A stretch of 64,000 bases of DNA from JAZKFT01 sp039925965 (GCA_039925965.1 JBDSXW010000088.1:7158-71157), one strand, 5' to 3'. Positions 16,465 through 25,630 are shown, counted from the first letter of the stretch. The notes: generated by a model from the letters alone, not told the origin. Made by a program: numbers and translations.

Positions 16465-16962
16465 ATGATACTCAAAGAAAAATTGCTACCACTCTCCTAT
16501 CATGATATTGGCAAAAGGGAAATAGACTGGCTGGCATTGGAATGGCATGAAACCAACAAGCGGATCCTGCATAAAAAAACCGCCGCCGGCCGCGACATCA
16601 CCTTGAAATTTTTACAGGAAAACCAAAACCTTACCCAGGACGATGTGCTGTACGAAGATGCAGAAACAATTATCGCTGTTGAGATCGCAGCTTGTGAAGC
16701 CATTTCCATCAGACCGAGAAATTCCTATGAAATGGCTACAATCTGCTACGAAATCGGCAACAAACACTTGCCATTGTTTTTGGCAAACGATGAACTGATG
16801 GTGGCGCTCGATATCCCGTTGTTACGCTTGCTGAAGTCAGCCGGTTATGAAATAGCGGAAGGCATGAGAAAATTGATCAGCCCGCTTAAAACAAGCGTGG
16901 CGCCTCACGGAAGCAGCATTTTGTTTTCAAAAATCAGGATCCTTCCAAACGACGAAAAATGA
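16465..16962 (+). CDS. ureE: urease accessory protein UreE
   Basis: UreE is the dimeric nickel chaperone that hands Ni to the urease activation complex. The 165-residue protein has an N-terminal beta domain and the C-terminal metallochaperone domain, with CYEIGNKHLPLF (His of the central metal site), DELMVALDIPLLRLLKSAG and APHGSS. The His-rich tail of some UreE proteins is missing, as in many species. The start at 16465 (MILKEKLLPLSY) is preferred over 16402 because the conserved domain begins there. The stop overlaps the ureF start by four bases (ATGA). Confidence 0.88.
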   Translation: MILKEKLLPLSYHDIGKREIDWLALEWHETNKRILHKKTAAGRDITLKFLQENQNLTQDDVLYEDAETIIAVEIAACEAISIRPRNSYEMATICYEIGNKHLPLFLANDELMVALDIPLLRLLKSAGYEIAEGMRKLISPLKTSVAPHGSSILFSKIRILPNDEK

Positions 16963-17645
16963 ATACGGTATTACTGAATCTGCTACAACTGTCGGACCCA
17001 ACATTACCCATCGGTGGCTATGCCCATAGTTCGGGTTTGGAAACCTATGTGCAGCAGGGAGCGGTGCATGATCTTTCAACTACAAGGGCTTTTGTTTCTG
17101 CGATGCTTACTCAAAACCTGCAATACACAGACGCCGCTTTTGTATCCCTGACTTATGATGCCGCTTTGGCGCAGGATTTTGACAGCGTATTACAACTGGA
17201 TGCACATTGCAACGCTGTAAAGCTCCCGTTTGAAATACGACAGGCCAGCCAGAAATTGGGTACCCGGCTGATCAAAATATTCCAGCCTGTCTGTAACGAT
17301 TCGCTGGCTGGAAAATATCAAAAAGCTATTGGTGCAAAACAGGCGCCGGGGCATCACTGTATTGCCTTTGGCTTGTTTGCCGCGGCATTAAAAATACCTA
17401 AGCGGGATATGCTTACCGGGTTCTATTATAATGCGGCTGCCGGCTTTGTAACCAACAGTGTAAAACTGGTGCCACTGGGTCAGCAGGACGGGCAGGAATT
17501 ACTGTTTTCATTGCACCCGCTTATTGCACAACTGGTGGAAAATACCATGCAGCCGGATGAATCCAGGATTGGCATGTGCTGCACTGGCTTCGACATCCGG
17601 TGCATGCAGCACGAAACTTTGTATTCGAGGTTGTATATGTCGTAG
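16959..17645 (+). CDS. ureF: urease accessory protein UreF
   Basis: The 228-residue, all-helical protein matches UreF: LLQLSDPTLPIGGYAHSSGL near the N-terminus (20 residues), then helices including GHHCIAFGLFAAAL and a C-terminal region ending GFDIRCMQHETLYSRLYMS. UreF bridges UreD and UreG during nickel insertion into urease and gates GTP hydrolysis. It is translationally coupled to ureE. Nearly 540 bases separate it from ureG, an unusual gap caused by an inserted DUF6922 gene and its decayed partner. Confidence 0.9.
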   Translation: MNTVLLNLLQLSDPTLPIGGYAHSSGLETYVQQGAVHDLSTTRAFVSAMLTQNLQYTDAAFVSLTYDAALAQDFDSVLQLDAHCNAVKLPFEIRQASQKLGTRLIKIFQPVCNDSLAGKYQKAIGAKQAPGHHCIAFGLFAAALKIPKRDMLTGFYYNAAAGFVTNSVKLVPLGQQDGQELLFSLHPLIAQLVENTMQPDESRIGMCCTGFDIRCMQHETLYSRLYMS

Positions 17646-17728
17646 GTGAATTGGGTCATTTGTCAATGGTCATTAATTCAATAATGAAGCGGGATCGGAA
17701 AGGGTTTATGAATATGGACATCTGGGCT

Positions 17729-17736
17729 TAAATTTG
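17729..17736 (+). promoter_or_regulatory. TAnnTTTG promoter element (TAAATTTG) before the DUF6922 gene
   Basis: An exact TAnnTTTG match ends four bases before the ATG at 17741, implying a near-leaderless transcript. The inserted gene therefore has its own promoter inside the urease accessory cluster and may also drive ureG and ureD. Confidence 0.65.
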
Positions 17737-17740
17737 GCGA

Positions 17741-18064
17741 ATGTTCGACTATTTTTCCTTGATCAATACCAAAGAGCTGGATGACAAAATTGCCTCGGGT
17801 CAATTCCCTTTTCGCCAGAACTTATTTTGGGATACACCCATTCAAAATATCAGCATCCCTAACAACAAACGTTACATGGTAGAGCGGGTGGTAATACGTG
17901 GCTTTTTAGCAGATTTTTATGTGCTGGTACACATTTACGAAGCCGAAGAAATACGTGAAGCACTCCGTAAAAGCAAAGAACTCGACCCCAAAACGATTAA
18001 TTTTTGCAGCATCTATTTCAACATTCCTAAATCAGAAATGCATGTTGCATCTTTCTACTATTAA
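17741..18064 (+). CDS. DUF6922-like protein, solo antitoxin-like half of an AbiE-type pair
   Basis: The 107-residue protein resembles the DUF6922 family common in Bacteroidota: an N-terminal FRQNLFWDTPIQNISI segment, RYMVERVVIRG, then LDPKTINFCSIYFNIPKSEM. In many genomes such a gene lies just before an AbiEii-type nucleotidyltransferase toxin gene; this association is from memory and unchecked. Here the downstream frame, overlapping by 23 bases, begins like an AbiEii protein but ends after 43 codons. The gene has its own promoter and sits between ureF and ureG without any role in urease maturation. It may be an orphan antitoxin or simply a passenger. Confidence 0.65.
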   Translation: MFDYFSLINTKELDDKIASGQFPFRQNLFWDTPIQNISIPNNKRYMVERVVIRGFLADFYVLVHIYEAEEIREALRKSKELDPKTINFCSIYFNIPKSEMHVASFYY

Positions 18065-18173
18065 AGACGAAACCTATGCTGTGATAAAGGAGATCTCTAC
18101 CATCCGTGACGTATCTTTTTGTGGTTCTTCTGTCTTCCTTCTTTTTCGCAAAAAAGCAGTCAGCCATCTTTAA
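18042..18173 (+). pseudogene. truncated AbiEii-like nucleotidyltransferase remnant
   Basis: This 43-codon frame overlaps the DUF6922 gene by 23 bases, as toxin genes of this type do. It begins MLHLSTIKDETYAVIKEIST, which resembles the start of AbiEii proteins (MLHLxTIxPxTxxLLKxLM). It continues FCGSSVFLLF, where the family has its GG[ST] nucleotidyltransferase motif (LVGGTALAL), and then hits TAA. The GG pair is lost and the catalytic aspartates are missing. I read it as the stump of a toxin that was lost. The match is by eye and short, so it is only moderately certain. Confidence 0.5.
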
Positions 18174-18187
18174 TATTATATACATAA

Positions 18188-18826
18188 ATGCCTGAAAGAA
18201 ACTACATAAAAATCGGCGTGGCCGGCCCGGTTGGATCTGGCAAGACAGCCCTTATTGAACGACTGAGCCGTTGCATGAACCAGGACTATAGCCTGGCAGT
18301 GATTACGAATGATATTTATACGAAGGAAGACGCAGCGTTCCTCACACAAAACAGCCTGCTACCCGCCGAACGCATTATCGGCGTGGAGACAGGTGGGTGC
18401 CCGCACACGGCCATACGTGAAGACGCCAGCATGAACCTGGAGGCGGTGGAAGAAATGGCCAATCGTTTTCCAGATCTGGACATTATTTTTATTGAGAGCG
18501 GCGGCGATAACCTGTCGGCCACTTTCAGCCCCGATCTTGCCGATGTAACGATCTTTGTGATCGATGTGGCTGAAGGTGATAAAATCCCACGCAAAGGTGG
18601 CCCGGGCATTACCCGCAGCGACCTGCTGGTGATCAACAAAATCGACCTCGCACCTTATGTAAACGCGAGTCTTGAAGTCATGGAAAACGATGCCAGGAAA
18701 ATGCGTAAAGGCAGCCCCTTTGTGTTTACAAACCTCATGAGCCTGCAAGGCCTCGCCGCAGTCATCGGGTGGATCAAAAAATATGCTTTGCTTGAAACTG
18801 TTGGGGAGCCCGAACTATGGCGATAA
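18188..18826 (+). CDS. ureG: urease accessory GTPase UreG
   Basis: UreG is the SIMIBI GTPase that powers nickel delivery to urease. The 212-residue protein shows the P-loop GPVGSGKT (13-20), the nickel-binding CPH motif (71-73, in ETGGCPHTAIREDAS), the Walker B-like region IIFIESGGDNLSATFSPDL and the guanine specificity motif NKID (near residue 154). All family landmarks are intact. It overlaps ureD by ten bases. Confidence 0.95.
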   Translation: MPERNYIKIGVAGPVGSGKTALIERLSRCMNQDYSLAVITNDIYTKEDAAFLTQNSLLPAERIIGVETGGCPHTAIREDASMNLEAVEEMANRFPDLDIIFIESGGDNLSATFSPDLADVTIFVIDVAEGDKIPRKGGPGITRSDLLVINKIDLAPYVNASLEVMENDARKMRKGSPFVFTNLMSLQGLAAVIGWIKKYALLETVGEPELWR

Positions 18827-19620
18827 CAGCATCGCTCCATATCGTAACAGGACTTCGGGAAGGCATCACGTATTTGAAAAAATCCTTTTGTACCACACCG
18901 TTCAAAGTCGCGAATATCACCGAAGATAAAAAAGCAACGACCTTGCAACTGATGCTAATGAGTTCATCTCCGGGTATACTGGATGGCGATAGGTACGAGA
19001 TGAAAATTGACCTGGAACCCGGAACGTCACTTCAGTTGCAAACCCAGTCGTACCAACGGTTGTATCATATGCAGCAGGGCGCATCCCAAAACCTGGAAGT
19101 ACGATTAGGTGAAGGTGCATCATTCTGCTTTTTACCACATCCTTCAGTACCGCATGCGTCATCTTCTTTCATAACCAAAAACAAATTTTACCTGGCTAAG
19201 AACTGTAGCCTCATCTTTGGTGAAGTGCTCACCTGCGGTAGAAAGCTGAACGGTGAAGCTTTCCTGTTTTCAAAATACCATAGCATTACTGAAGTCTTTA
19301 TTTGTGATAAACTGGTGCTAAAAGAAAACCTATTGATAGCGCCCGCCACTATCGATGTAAACACGATAGGGCAACTCGAAGGATATACGCACCAGGCCAG
19401 TTTAATTTACCAGGATGAACACGGAGCCATTAAAACAATATCGCCGCTCATCAACGAGCTTTTATCAATACAAAATGACATCACTTTTGGTATCAGTACC
19501 ACTCCTGTAAATGGTTTGGTCGTAAGGATACTTGGCCAAAAAGCCGAGCAGTTACATGAGTGTTTGAAAGGAATAGCAGGGTTGATAGGAAGCCCCGTCG
19601 CTGGTGTGCAAGAAAAATAA
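18817..19620 (+). CDS. ureD: urease accessory protein UreD/UreH
   Basis: The 267-residue protein matches UreD (UreH), the scaffold that binds apo-urease and conducts nickel from UreG/UreF. Landmarks are the FCTTPFKVANI strand, SSSPGILDGDRYEMKIDLEP (20 residues), LQTQSYQRLYHMQQG, and FLPHPSVPHASSSF. The start overlaps ureG, indicating coupled translation. It is the last gene of the cluster and converges with the GH3 gene 52 bases away, with no obvious terminator between them. Confidence 0.9.
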   Translation: MAITASLHIVTGLREGITYLKKSFCTTPFKVANITEDKKATTLQLMLMSSSPGILDGDRYEMKIDLEPGTSLQLQTQSYQRLYHMQQGASQNLEVRLGEGASFCFLPHPSVPHASSSFITKNKFYLAKNCSLIFGEVLTCGRKLNGEAFLFSKYHSITEVFICDKLVLKENLLIAPATIDVNTIGQLEGYTHQASLIYQDEHGAIKTISPLINELLSIQNDITFGISTTPVNGLVVRILGQKAEQLHECLKGIAGLIGSPVAGVQEK

Positions 19621-19672
19621 CGTGCAGACACCGGACGGAGCACCTGGTTTTAAAAATGTTCCACTGTGATAA

Positions 19673-21964
19673 CTATTTCACCCAGCTAATCTTTCCCATT
19701 TTAACATCTGCTGAATTGGTGCCAATCTGGATTTCGAATTCTCCCGCCTCCCAATCGTATTTCAGATCGCCGTTATAAAATTTCAAATCTGCTGGCGTAA
19801 TTCGGAAAGAAACAGTCTTCGATTCGCCCGCCTTGAGATTGATCTTCTGAAACCCTTTCAATTCTTTCACCGGCCTGGTGATGCTGCCTACCAGATCGTG
19901 GATGTATAGCTGCACGGTTTCTTTACCATCGTATTTTCCGGTATTACGGACGGTAATGCTGGCGGTTAAGGTCTGGTTGCCTTTTAGTGAAGTGCTGCTT
20001 AGCTTTAAATCGCCATAAGAAAAATTGCTATATCCCAACCCAAACCCAAACGGATACACCGGCTCGTTGCTTACGTCGAGGTAGTTGCTCCGGAATTTTT
20101 CAAACCATTTACCCTGTGGTAACGGCCGGCCCGTATTCTTATGGGCATAATAAATCGGTACCTGGCCTACATTCTGTGGGAAGGTGGTGGTGAGTTTCCC
20201 GGATGGATTTACATCGCCAAACAACACATCGGCTATAGCAGAACCCGCTTCACTACCGCCAAACCACACATTTAAAATAGCAGGTATATTTTCACTCTCC
20301 CATTTTATGGCAAGTGGGCGGCCGGTAAATAACACCAGTACCACTGGCTTGCCCGTTTTGGCCAATGCCTCCAGCAAATGTTTCTGCGCCTCAGGTATTT
20401 CAATATTACTACGGCTGCTGCTTTCGCCAGTCATCTCGGCACTCTCGCCTACCGCCGCCACTACTACATCCGATTGATTGGCCAGGTTTACGGCTTCTGC
20501 AATGATCTCAGCCTCGGGCCGGTTATCATGAATGAAGGGCTTACCGAACAGGCCCGCACGCTGCTCAAAAGCGAGATCTGCATCGAGGTTGGATCCTTTG
20601 GCATACACTATTTTTGCCTGGTCGCCAACCGCTTCCTTCATGCCTGCCAAAACGGAAATGGCATTCGAAAATTTTGCTGCTACACTCCAGGTACCACTCA
20701 TATTTTCTTTGTTATCAGCCAGCGGCCCTACCAATGCAATGGTACCAGCCTTTTTGAGGGGCAGAATATTGCCTGCATTTTTCAACAATACAAAACTCTG
20801 CGCAGCAATGTCCCTGGCTTCCCTGCGGTTAGCCACGGTAAATATGTCTGTTTTTGCCCGTGATTCGTTGCAATAGCGGTAAGGATCTTCAAACAAACCC
20901 AATTCATATTTCGCTTCCAATATCCGCCTGCAGGCGACATCAATTTGCTGCCAGGTAACATTTCCTTCACTTAAAGATTTCCTTAGGGTCGTCAAAAATC
21001 CTTCGCCTACCATATCCATATCCACACCTGCCATTAAGGCCCGGGCAGCGGCTGTTTGGAGGTCGCCGATACCATGCGCCACCATTTCGTTAATGCCTGT
21101 ATAATCGGTAACTACAAAGCCTTTAAAACCCCATTGTTTGCGCAGCACATCCGTCATTAAAAATTTGTTGGCAGTTGCTGGTACGCCATCTACTTCGTTG
21201 AAAGATGCCATTACGCTTCCCGCACCGGCATCCACCGCGGCTTTATAGGGAGGAAAGTAGTCGTTGTACATCCGGACCCTGCTCATATCGGTGGTGTTGT
21301 AATCCCGGCCTGCTTCAGCAGCGCCGTAGAGGGCAAAATGTTTTACGCAACTCATGATGTTTTTACCGCTGCTGTAGTCGCTGCCCTGGTAACCTTTCAC
21401 CATGGCTTTTGCGATCTGGCTGCCGAGGTACGGATCTTCGCCGCTTCCTTCTGCAATACGGCCCCAGCGCGGGTCCCGGGCGATATCCACCATCGGGCTA
21501 AAAGTCCAGTTAATGCCATCTGCACTGGCTTCTGAAGCTGCTATTTGTGCGCTGCGCTCCACCAATCCCATATCCCAGGTACATGACAAACCCAGAGGTA
21601 TCGGGAAGACCGTTTCATAACCATGTATCACATCCATTCCAAATGTAAGCGGAATCTTCAACCGGCTTTCTTCGACCGCTATTTTCTGTACGGCTTTTAT
21701 TTTCTCCACCGTTTTAATATTAAACAAACCACCTACTTTCCCATCACGTATTTGTTTGCCAATGTCGGAGTTAGCTGCCTGGCCGGTAACAATATCGCCG
21801 GAGCCTGGAAGATTGAGCTGTCCGAGTTTTTCATCCAGGGTCATCTTTCGCATCAGGTTGCTGATAAAAACATTCATCCTGGCATCCTGGGTCATAACAG
21901 GCTGTGCCTGGGAGCAAAATATCGTTGCCAGCAGGATGGCTACTATCGTTACCTTTTTTTTCAT
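19673..21964 (-). CDS. GH3 beta-glucosidase (BglX-like), exported
   Basis: The 763-residue protein begins with a signal peptide (MKKKVTIVAILLATIFCSQA, residues 1-20). The GH3 N-terminal barrel carries KHF (208-210) and the nucleophile Asp287 in FVVTDYTG. The GH3 C-terminal domain and a fibronectin III-like domain follow, the latter with ETVQLYIHDLVGSITRPVKE (20 residues). It releases glucose from beta-linked oligosaccharides, probably in the periplasm. The start at 21964 is chosen over 22042 because the signal peptide begins there. It is the last gene of the minus-strand glucan locus. In Bacteroides thetaiotaomicron a GH3 sophorose-active enzyme neighbours a GH144 enzyme, which supports a beta-1,2-glucan role here. 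Confidence 0.92.
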   Translation of the reverse strand: MKKKVTIVAILLATIFCSQAQPVMTQDARMNVFISNLMRKMTLDEKLGQLNLPGSGDIVTGQAANSDIGKQIRDGKVGGLFNIKTVEKIKAVQKIAVEESRLKIPLTFGMDVIHGYETVFPIPLGLSCTWDMGLVERSAQIAASEASADGINWTFSPMVDIARDPRWGRIAEGSGEDPYLGSQIAKAMVKGYQGSDYSSGKNIMSCVKHFALYGAAEAGRDYNTTDMSRVRMYNDYFPPYKAAVDAGAGSVMASFNEVDGVPATANKFLMTDVLRKQWGFKGFVVTDYTGINEMVAHGIGDLQTAAARALMAGVDMDMVGEGFLTTLRKSLSEGNVTWQQIDVACRRILEAKYELGLFEDPYRYCNESRAKTDIFTVANRREARDIAAQSFVLLKNAGNILPLKKAGTIALVGPLADNKENMSGTWSVAAKFSNAISVLAGMKEAVGDQAKIVYAKGSNLDADLAFEQRAGLFGKPFIHDNRPEAEIIAEAVNLANQSDVVVAAVGESAEMTGESSSRSNIEIPEAQKHLLEALAKTGKPVVLVLFTGRPLAIKWESENIPAILNVWFGGSEAGSAIADVLFGDVNPSGKLTTTFPQNVGQVPIYYAHKNTGRPLPQGKWFEKFRSNYLDVSNEPVYPFGFGLGYSNFSYGDLKLSSTSLKGNQTLTASITVRNTGKYDGKETVQLYIHDLVGSITRPVKELKGFQKINLKAGESKTVSFRITPADLKFYNGDLKYDWEAGEFEIQIGTNSADVKMGKISWVK

Positions 21965-22100
21965 GGCTGTGCTTATCGCTTTTTTATTCAGGAAATATTT
22001 TTCAAATGTTTGTGCTTTTTGCATTCGCAACTGCAATGTCAATTAATGCCTTTTCAAAACAAATATTCAATAATCAACGCTCAAAATTCAAATGGGAATA

Positions 22101-23852
22101 CTACTCCACTTTCATCACTTTTGATCGTTTGGAAACGCCGTTTTCGTTGATTGCTTCAATCGAGAAATAATAGGGCTTCTGACTGTCCATTGCCTTAAAC
22201 CAATACTCATTAAAGTCGTGGATCATAATGCAACTATATAACTTATCCGGCGCAGTTCCATAATAAAGATTATAGGCAAAAGCATTGTCTACGGGCCGCC
22301 ATTTGATGTAGGCACTTCGTTTATCTTTTTCGGTACGAAGCACGATCAATGGGTCAACATTACCTGGCTTTGCACCATTGCCATTGCCAAACACCCGCAG
22401 CCCACTAATTGCAAATTTACCAGTAGGCATATGAATATTTTCGAGACGGATATATTTTGCCAGCACCGGCTTTTCCAATTCTACGTAGTCGTGTGGTACA
22501 TCTGTCTTGTTATTGGTTTTATCTACCAGCAGGTTCCACTTCTTACCGTCCGGGGAATAATACAATTTATACTGGTGGTAAATGTTAGTTCGCCGGCCCA
22601 CAAACTCCGCATCCTGGTCGGCATAATTAATCTGGACCGCATCTACAGTGGATAGGTTGCCCAGGTCGGACTGTATCCATTCGCCTGCATTGGCGGAGAC
22701 GGCACTCCAGTAAGTTTTGATACTTTCATCCACTGCATTGTTGGCATTGAAACTGGCCAACGTAGAAGAAACAGTCACCGGTTTCTTGTAGTTGAGCAGC
22801 ATCCATCCGGGACCAGTAACACCGATGTCAGAAGGGTTGGGCGAGGCTCCCGGCAAATACATCGGATAGTCACCGAATGCGGTATTGCAATGCATTACAT
22901 CATCCTTGTCGAAACCCACGGGCCAGATACCCATCCTTCTCTCCCAGGTGTTTTTTACGCAAATAATACTGGTAGAAATATGCCAGTAATTTTTCTGGTT
23001 GTCCTGGAAGGTGGACCCATGACCCGCGCCACGGCTGAAGCCTCCGGGTTTAAAACTCAACGGGTCCGACTGTGGTATAGATTCGATACCATCGAACAAG
23101 GGTCGGCTGCCTACCACTACCCCATCAGCATAGCCGCTGAATTCAGTTCCCGGCGCACCATACTGAAAGTAATATTTATTGTTATGTTTCGTCATCCATG
23201 CTCCTTCAATAAAGGGATCCAGAAAGGTGTTATCCATATTTTCTCCAAAACGCTGCCAGCCATAACGCCAATCCTGTAGCAGGTACATGGGCGTGCGGGT
23301 GCCAATGGGTTTAAAGGTTTTTCTATCCAGCTCCACCCCATACACAGGATAATTATTGCTACTACCATTATACATATAGAAACGGCCATCATCGTCCGTA
23401 AAAAAAGCCGGATCCCAGCCGCCGATCTCAAGTGAATCCACCAACGGCTTCCATACATTTCCTTTAGGATCTGTGCTCATCCACAATGTAAAGTTTTTGG
23501 TGTAAGTGGAACCAAACACCAGCATGGTGTCGCCGATTATCCCTACCGCAGGAGCACAGAGTTCGTCCATTGTTTTGTTCCAGGGCCGCAGGAATTTCCG
23601 TTCATTGAATTTCCAGTGCAACATATCGCTGCTAACCCAATAGCCCCATTGATTCGTGCTAAATAAATAAAAGTCTCCTTTGTAGTTCACAATCACAGGA
23701 TCCGCTGTGGCCCTGTGTTTACCCCATTCACCAAAGCTTGGGAAAGGCGTATAGCCATAGTCCACATTAATAGGATTGCAGTAGGTCTTTTGTTGTGCAG
23801 CAGCAGCGTGATGTAGCAACGCCACGATTGTTATAAATACTATTTTTTTCAT
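22101..23852 (-). CDS. GH43-type glycosidase with discoidin (F5/8C) and FN3-like domains
   Basis: The 583-residue protein has a signal peptide (1-20) and a five-bladed GH43 catalytic domain (25-350). The usual acidic triad is present: Asp51 (RATADP), Asp147 (GGWDPAFF) and Glu216 (FIEGAWM). A discoidin-like domain follows (about 365-495, with DLGNLSTVDAVQINYADQDA, 20 residues, and KYIRLENIHMPTG), then an FN3-like end (505-583). GH43 enzymes cut arabinans, xylans or galactans; the subfamily cannot be told by eye. It lies between the GH144 and GH3 genes on the same strand, so it likely removes side sugars or a second linkage. Confidence 0.85.
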   Translation of the reverse strand: MKKIVFITIVALLHHAAAAQQKTYCNPINVDYGYTPFPSFGEWGKHRATADPVIVNYKGDFYLFSTNQWGYWVSSDMLHWKFNERKFLRPWNKTMDELCAPAVGIIGDTMLVFGSTYTKNFTLWMSTDPKGNVWKPLVDSLEIGGWDPAFFTDDDGRFYMYNGSSNNYPVYGVELDRKTFKPIGTRTPMYLLQDWRYGWQRFGENMDNTFLDPFIEGAWMTKHNNKYYFQYGAPGTEFSGYADGVVVGSRPLFDGIESIPQSDPLSFKPGGFSRGAGHGSTFQDNQKNYWHISTSIICVKNTWERRMGIWPVGFDKDDVMHCNTAFGDYPMYLPGASPNPSDIGVTGPGWMLLNYKKPVTVSSTLASFNANNAVDESIKTYWSAVSANAGEWIQSDLGNLSTVDAVQINYADQDAEFVGRRTNIYHQYKLYYSPDGKKWNLLVDKTNNKTDVPHDYVELEKPVLAKYIRLENIHMPTGKFAISGLRVFGNGNGAKPGNVDPLIVLRTEKDKRSAYIKWRPVDNAFAYNLYYGTAPDKLYSCIMIHDFNEYWFKAMDSQKPYYFSIEAINENGVSKRSKVMKVE

Positions 23853-23958
23853 ACATCAAATGCCTCCTTAAAATGTTATCGGTTCTTCACCAGCCTTATT
23901 CGTTATAAAAACAGTCCCCTTTGTTGATTATGCTAAAAGGCCATGCAAAAAAGTCGGC

Positions 23959-25302
23959 TTAGTTACCCATCCATGGACTTTCAAAATCCAGTTTCTTTAA
24001 GCCTTTTTGTATTTCGGGGCAACTCATAAATAGTTTCCAAAGCAAGCCGCTTCTATAGTTTTCTATCATCGCAACAATTGGCCCCTCGTCAATGGCGAGA
24101 TAGGATGCCGCATACCAGTTCTTAGTTTCATTAAACGCATCCACGAAACCGTATTCACCCCAAATCTTATCGCCCAAATCATCATAGAAGTGTCGTAATG
24201 CCTTCATCGAAAATGCAGGTGTATAGGGAAAGGCAGACAGCGCAGCCGTTGGGGTAATGGTACCAAAATCGTTGGTGGGAGAAAAGGCGTTGTAACCATC
24301 ATAGGTATCGCTGGCAGTGAGTCCCCAGCAGTTTTCTCCATAGCCTTTAAACGCTTTCGGATTATCTACACAGTAATCGTGGTTAATAAGCGTGTGATTT
24401 TTATTTTGTTCCCAATAATCTGCGTAGCGATCTTTCAATCCCCTCGGGTCGAGACCCAAAAAGGAATATTGTGAAAAGAACAAGGGTCCGCCGTAATCGA
24501 AACCCAGTGGTAATGTATGTCCGTAAAATGTTTTACCATTTTTGAAAAAACTACTTTGGGCCCACCCCCTGTGATACACGGCAGCAGTTACCGGGTAGTG
24601 TTCATCACTTGCTGCGAGAATGTACATGATCAGGCACTCATTAAAACCACGAACAGGGAAGTTCATCGACCAGCCATTATTGGGGCTCCAGTGCCAGAAC
24701 AATACTTCCTGGTCGTGGGTAAACCAGCTCCATTCAATAGCGGTCCACAGCCAGTTTAGTTTACCGCGAAATTCATTCTCAGCAGGATTGTCCTGGTTAA
24801 AATATTGCCGGGCACATAGCAGGCCCTGGAAGAGATAAGAAGTCTCCACCAGGTCAGCGCCATCATCTTTCCGGCCGAAGGGTATAGTTTTTCCGGTAGC
24901 GCCATCCATCCAATGGGAAAAAACCCCGTGATACGAGTTGGCCTTCACCAGGAATCGGATCATCTTCCGCATAAACTTTGCAGCCGTATCCCGGGTAATC
25001 CAGCCTCTTTCGGCTGCTACAATTACGCTCATAATCCCGAAGCCAGTTCCACCAGTGGTGACTGTTTCATGGCCGTAACCAAAGTTTTCATTGCTGCGTT
25101 CTCTGGCCATGCCACTCACCGGGTGGGCAAAATCCCAGAAGTATCGAAAGGTTTGCTTTTGCACCAGCTCCACCAACGCCGTGTCGGACAAGTTTTTTAC
25201 ACGGTTCCGGGCATCAAAAGCTGGTATTTTTAGAACTGTATTTTGAGCAAAACCAACTATGGCTACCAATAAAAGTAAATAAGTTAAGACCCCTTTCTTC
25301 AT
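23959..25302 (-). CDS. GH144-like endo-beta-1,2-glucanase (glycoamylase-fold family)
   Basis: The 447-residue protein has a signal peptide (1-19) and a catalytic domain of the family named Glycoamylase in Pfam. Landmarks are TFRYFWDFAHPVSGMARERS (20 residues), TTGGTGFGIMSVIVAAERGW, DDGADLVETSYLFQGLL, FWHWSPNNGWSMN and ENYRSGLLWKLFM. In Chitinophaga pinensis this family includes the founding GH144 endo-beta-1,2-glucanase. The start at 25302 is preferred over 25359 because the signal peptide begins there. It resembles the gene at 25930-27609, from which it is separated by a plus-strand toxin-antitoxin pair. Confidence 0.87.
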   Translation of the reverse strand: MKKGVLTYLLLLVAIVGFAQNTVLKIPAFDARNRVKNLSDTALVELVQKQTFRYFWDFAHPVSGMARERSNENFGYGHETVTTGGTGFGIMSVIVAAERGWITRDTAAKFMRKMIRFLVKANSYHGVFSHWMDGATGKTIPFGRKDDGADLVETSYLFQGLLCARQYFNQDNPAENEFRGKLNWLWTAIEWSWFTHDQEVLFWHWSPNNGWSMNFPVRGFNECLIMYILAASDEHYPVTAAVYHRGWAQSSFFKNGKTFYGHTLPLGFDYGGPLFFSQYSFLGLDPRGLKDRYADYWEQNKNHTLINHDYCVDNPKAFKGYGENCWGLTASDTYDGYNAFSPTNDFGTITPTAALSAFPYTPAFSMKALRHFYDDLGDKIWGEYGFVDAFNETKNWYAASYLAIDEGPIVAMIENYRSGLLWKLFMSCPEIQKGLKKLDFESPWMGN

Positions 25303-25327
25303 AACAAAATTTGATTTAAAACAATTG

Positions 25328-25345
25328 TGTACATACTTTTGTACA
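25328..25345. promoter_or_regulatory. YefM-YoeB operator: two TGTACA boxes
   Basis: TGTACA occurs at 25328-25333 and again at 25340-25345, exactly 12 bp apart centre to centre. In E. coli the YefM-YoeB complex binds paired palindromes with TGTACA cores at this spacing. The boxes bracket the -7 promoter element, as expected for autorepression. Confidence 0.75.
25334..25341 (+). promoter_or_regulatory. TAnnTTTG promoter element (TACTTTTG) of yefM-yoeB
   Basis: TACTTTTG lies between and partly within the two TGTACA operator boxes and 16 bases before the ATG at 25358. Binding of the antitoxin complex would block it directly. Confidence 0.7.
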
Positions 25346-25357
25346 AATTTAAATACC

Positions 25358-25630
25358 ATGCAAGTAGCAAATATTTCACAGTTCAGAAAAAATATGAAAG
25401 CCTACATTGACAATGTTTCTGACAATAATGACATGTTGGTTGTAAATGGCAATGGAAAAACCGTGGTTGTGCTTTCGATTAAAGATTATAATAGTATGAA
25501 TGAAACGGAGTACTTAACGAGCAACGAAGCCAATAAAGCTATGATGTACAGGGCCAAAGATGAAATTGAAAAAGGAAAGGTGGTTGCCATTTCATCTGCT
25601 GATCTCGAAAACATGATCAAGAATGATTAG
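25358..25630 (+). CDS. yefM: antitoxin of the Phd/YefM family
   Basis: The 90-residue protein has the YefM layout: an N-terminal DNA-binding dimer domain (MQVANISQFRKNMKAYIDNV, NDMLVVNGNGKTVVVLSIKDYN) and a C-terminal tail rich in Glu and Lys that should wrap the toxin. It starts at 25358, downstream of the promoter element, not at 25325. The stop overlaps the toxin start by eight bases. It is transcribed opposite to the flanking glucan-locus genes, which points to later insertion. Confidence 0.9.
   Translation: MQVANISQFRKNMKAYIDNVSDNNDMLVVNGNGKTVVVLSIKDYNSMNETEYLTSNEANKAMMYRAKDEIEKGKVVAISSADLENMIKND

Noticed and set aside
18817..19643. Opposite-strand ORFs in the urease cluster
   Set aside because: They are shadows of ureG and ureD with no family features.
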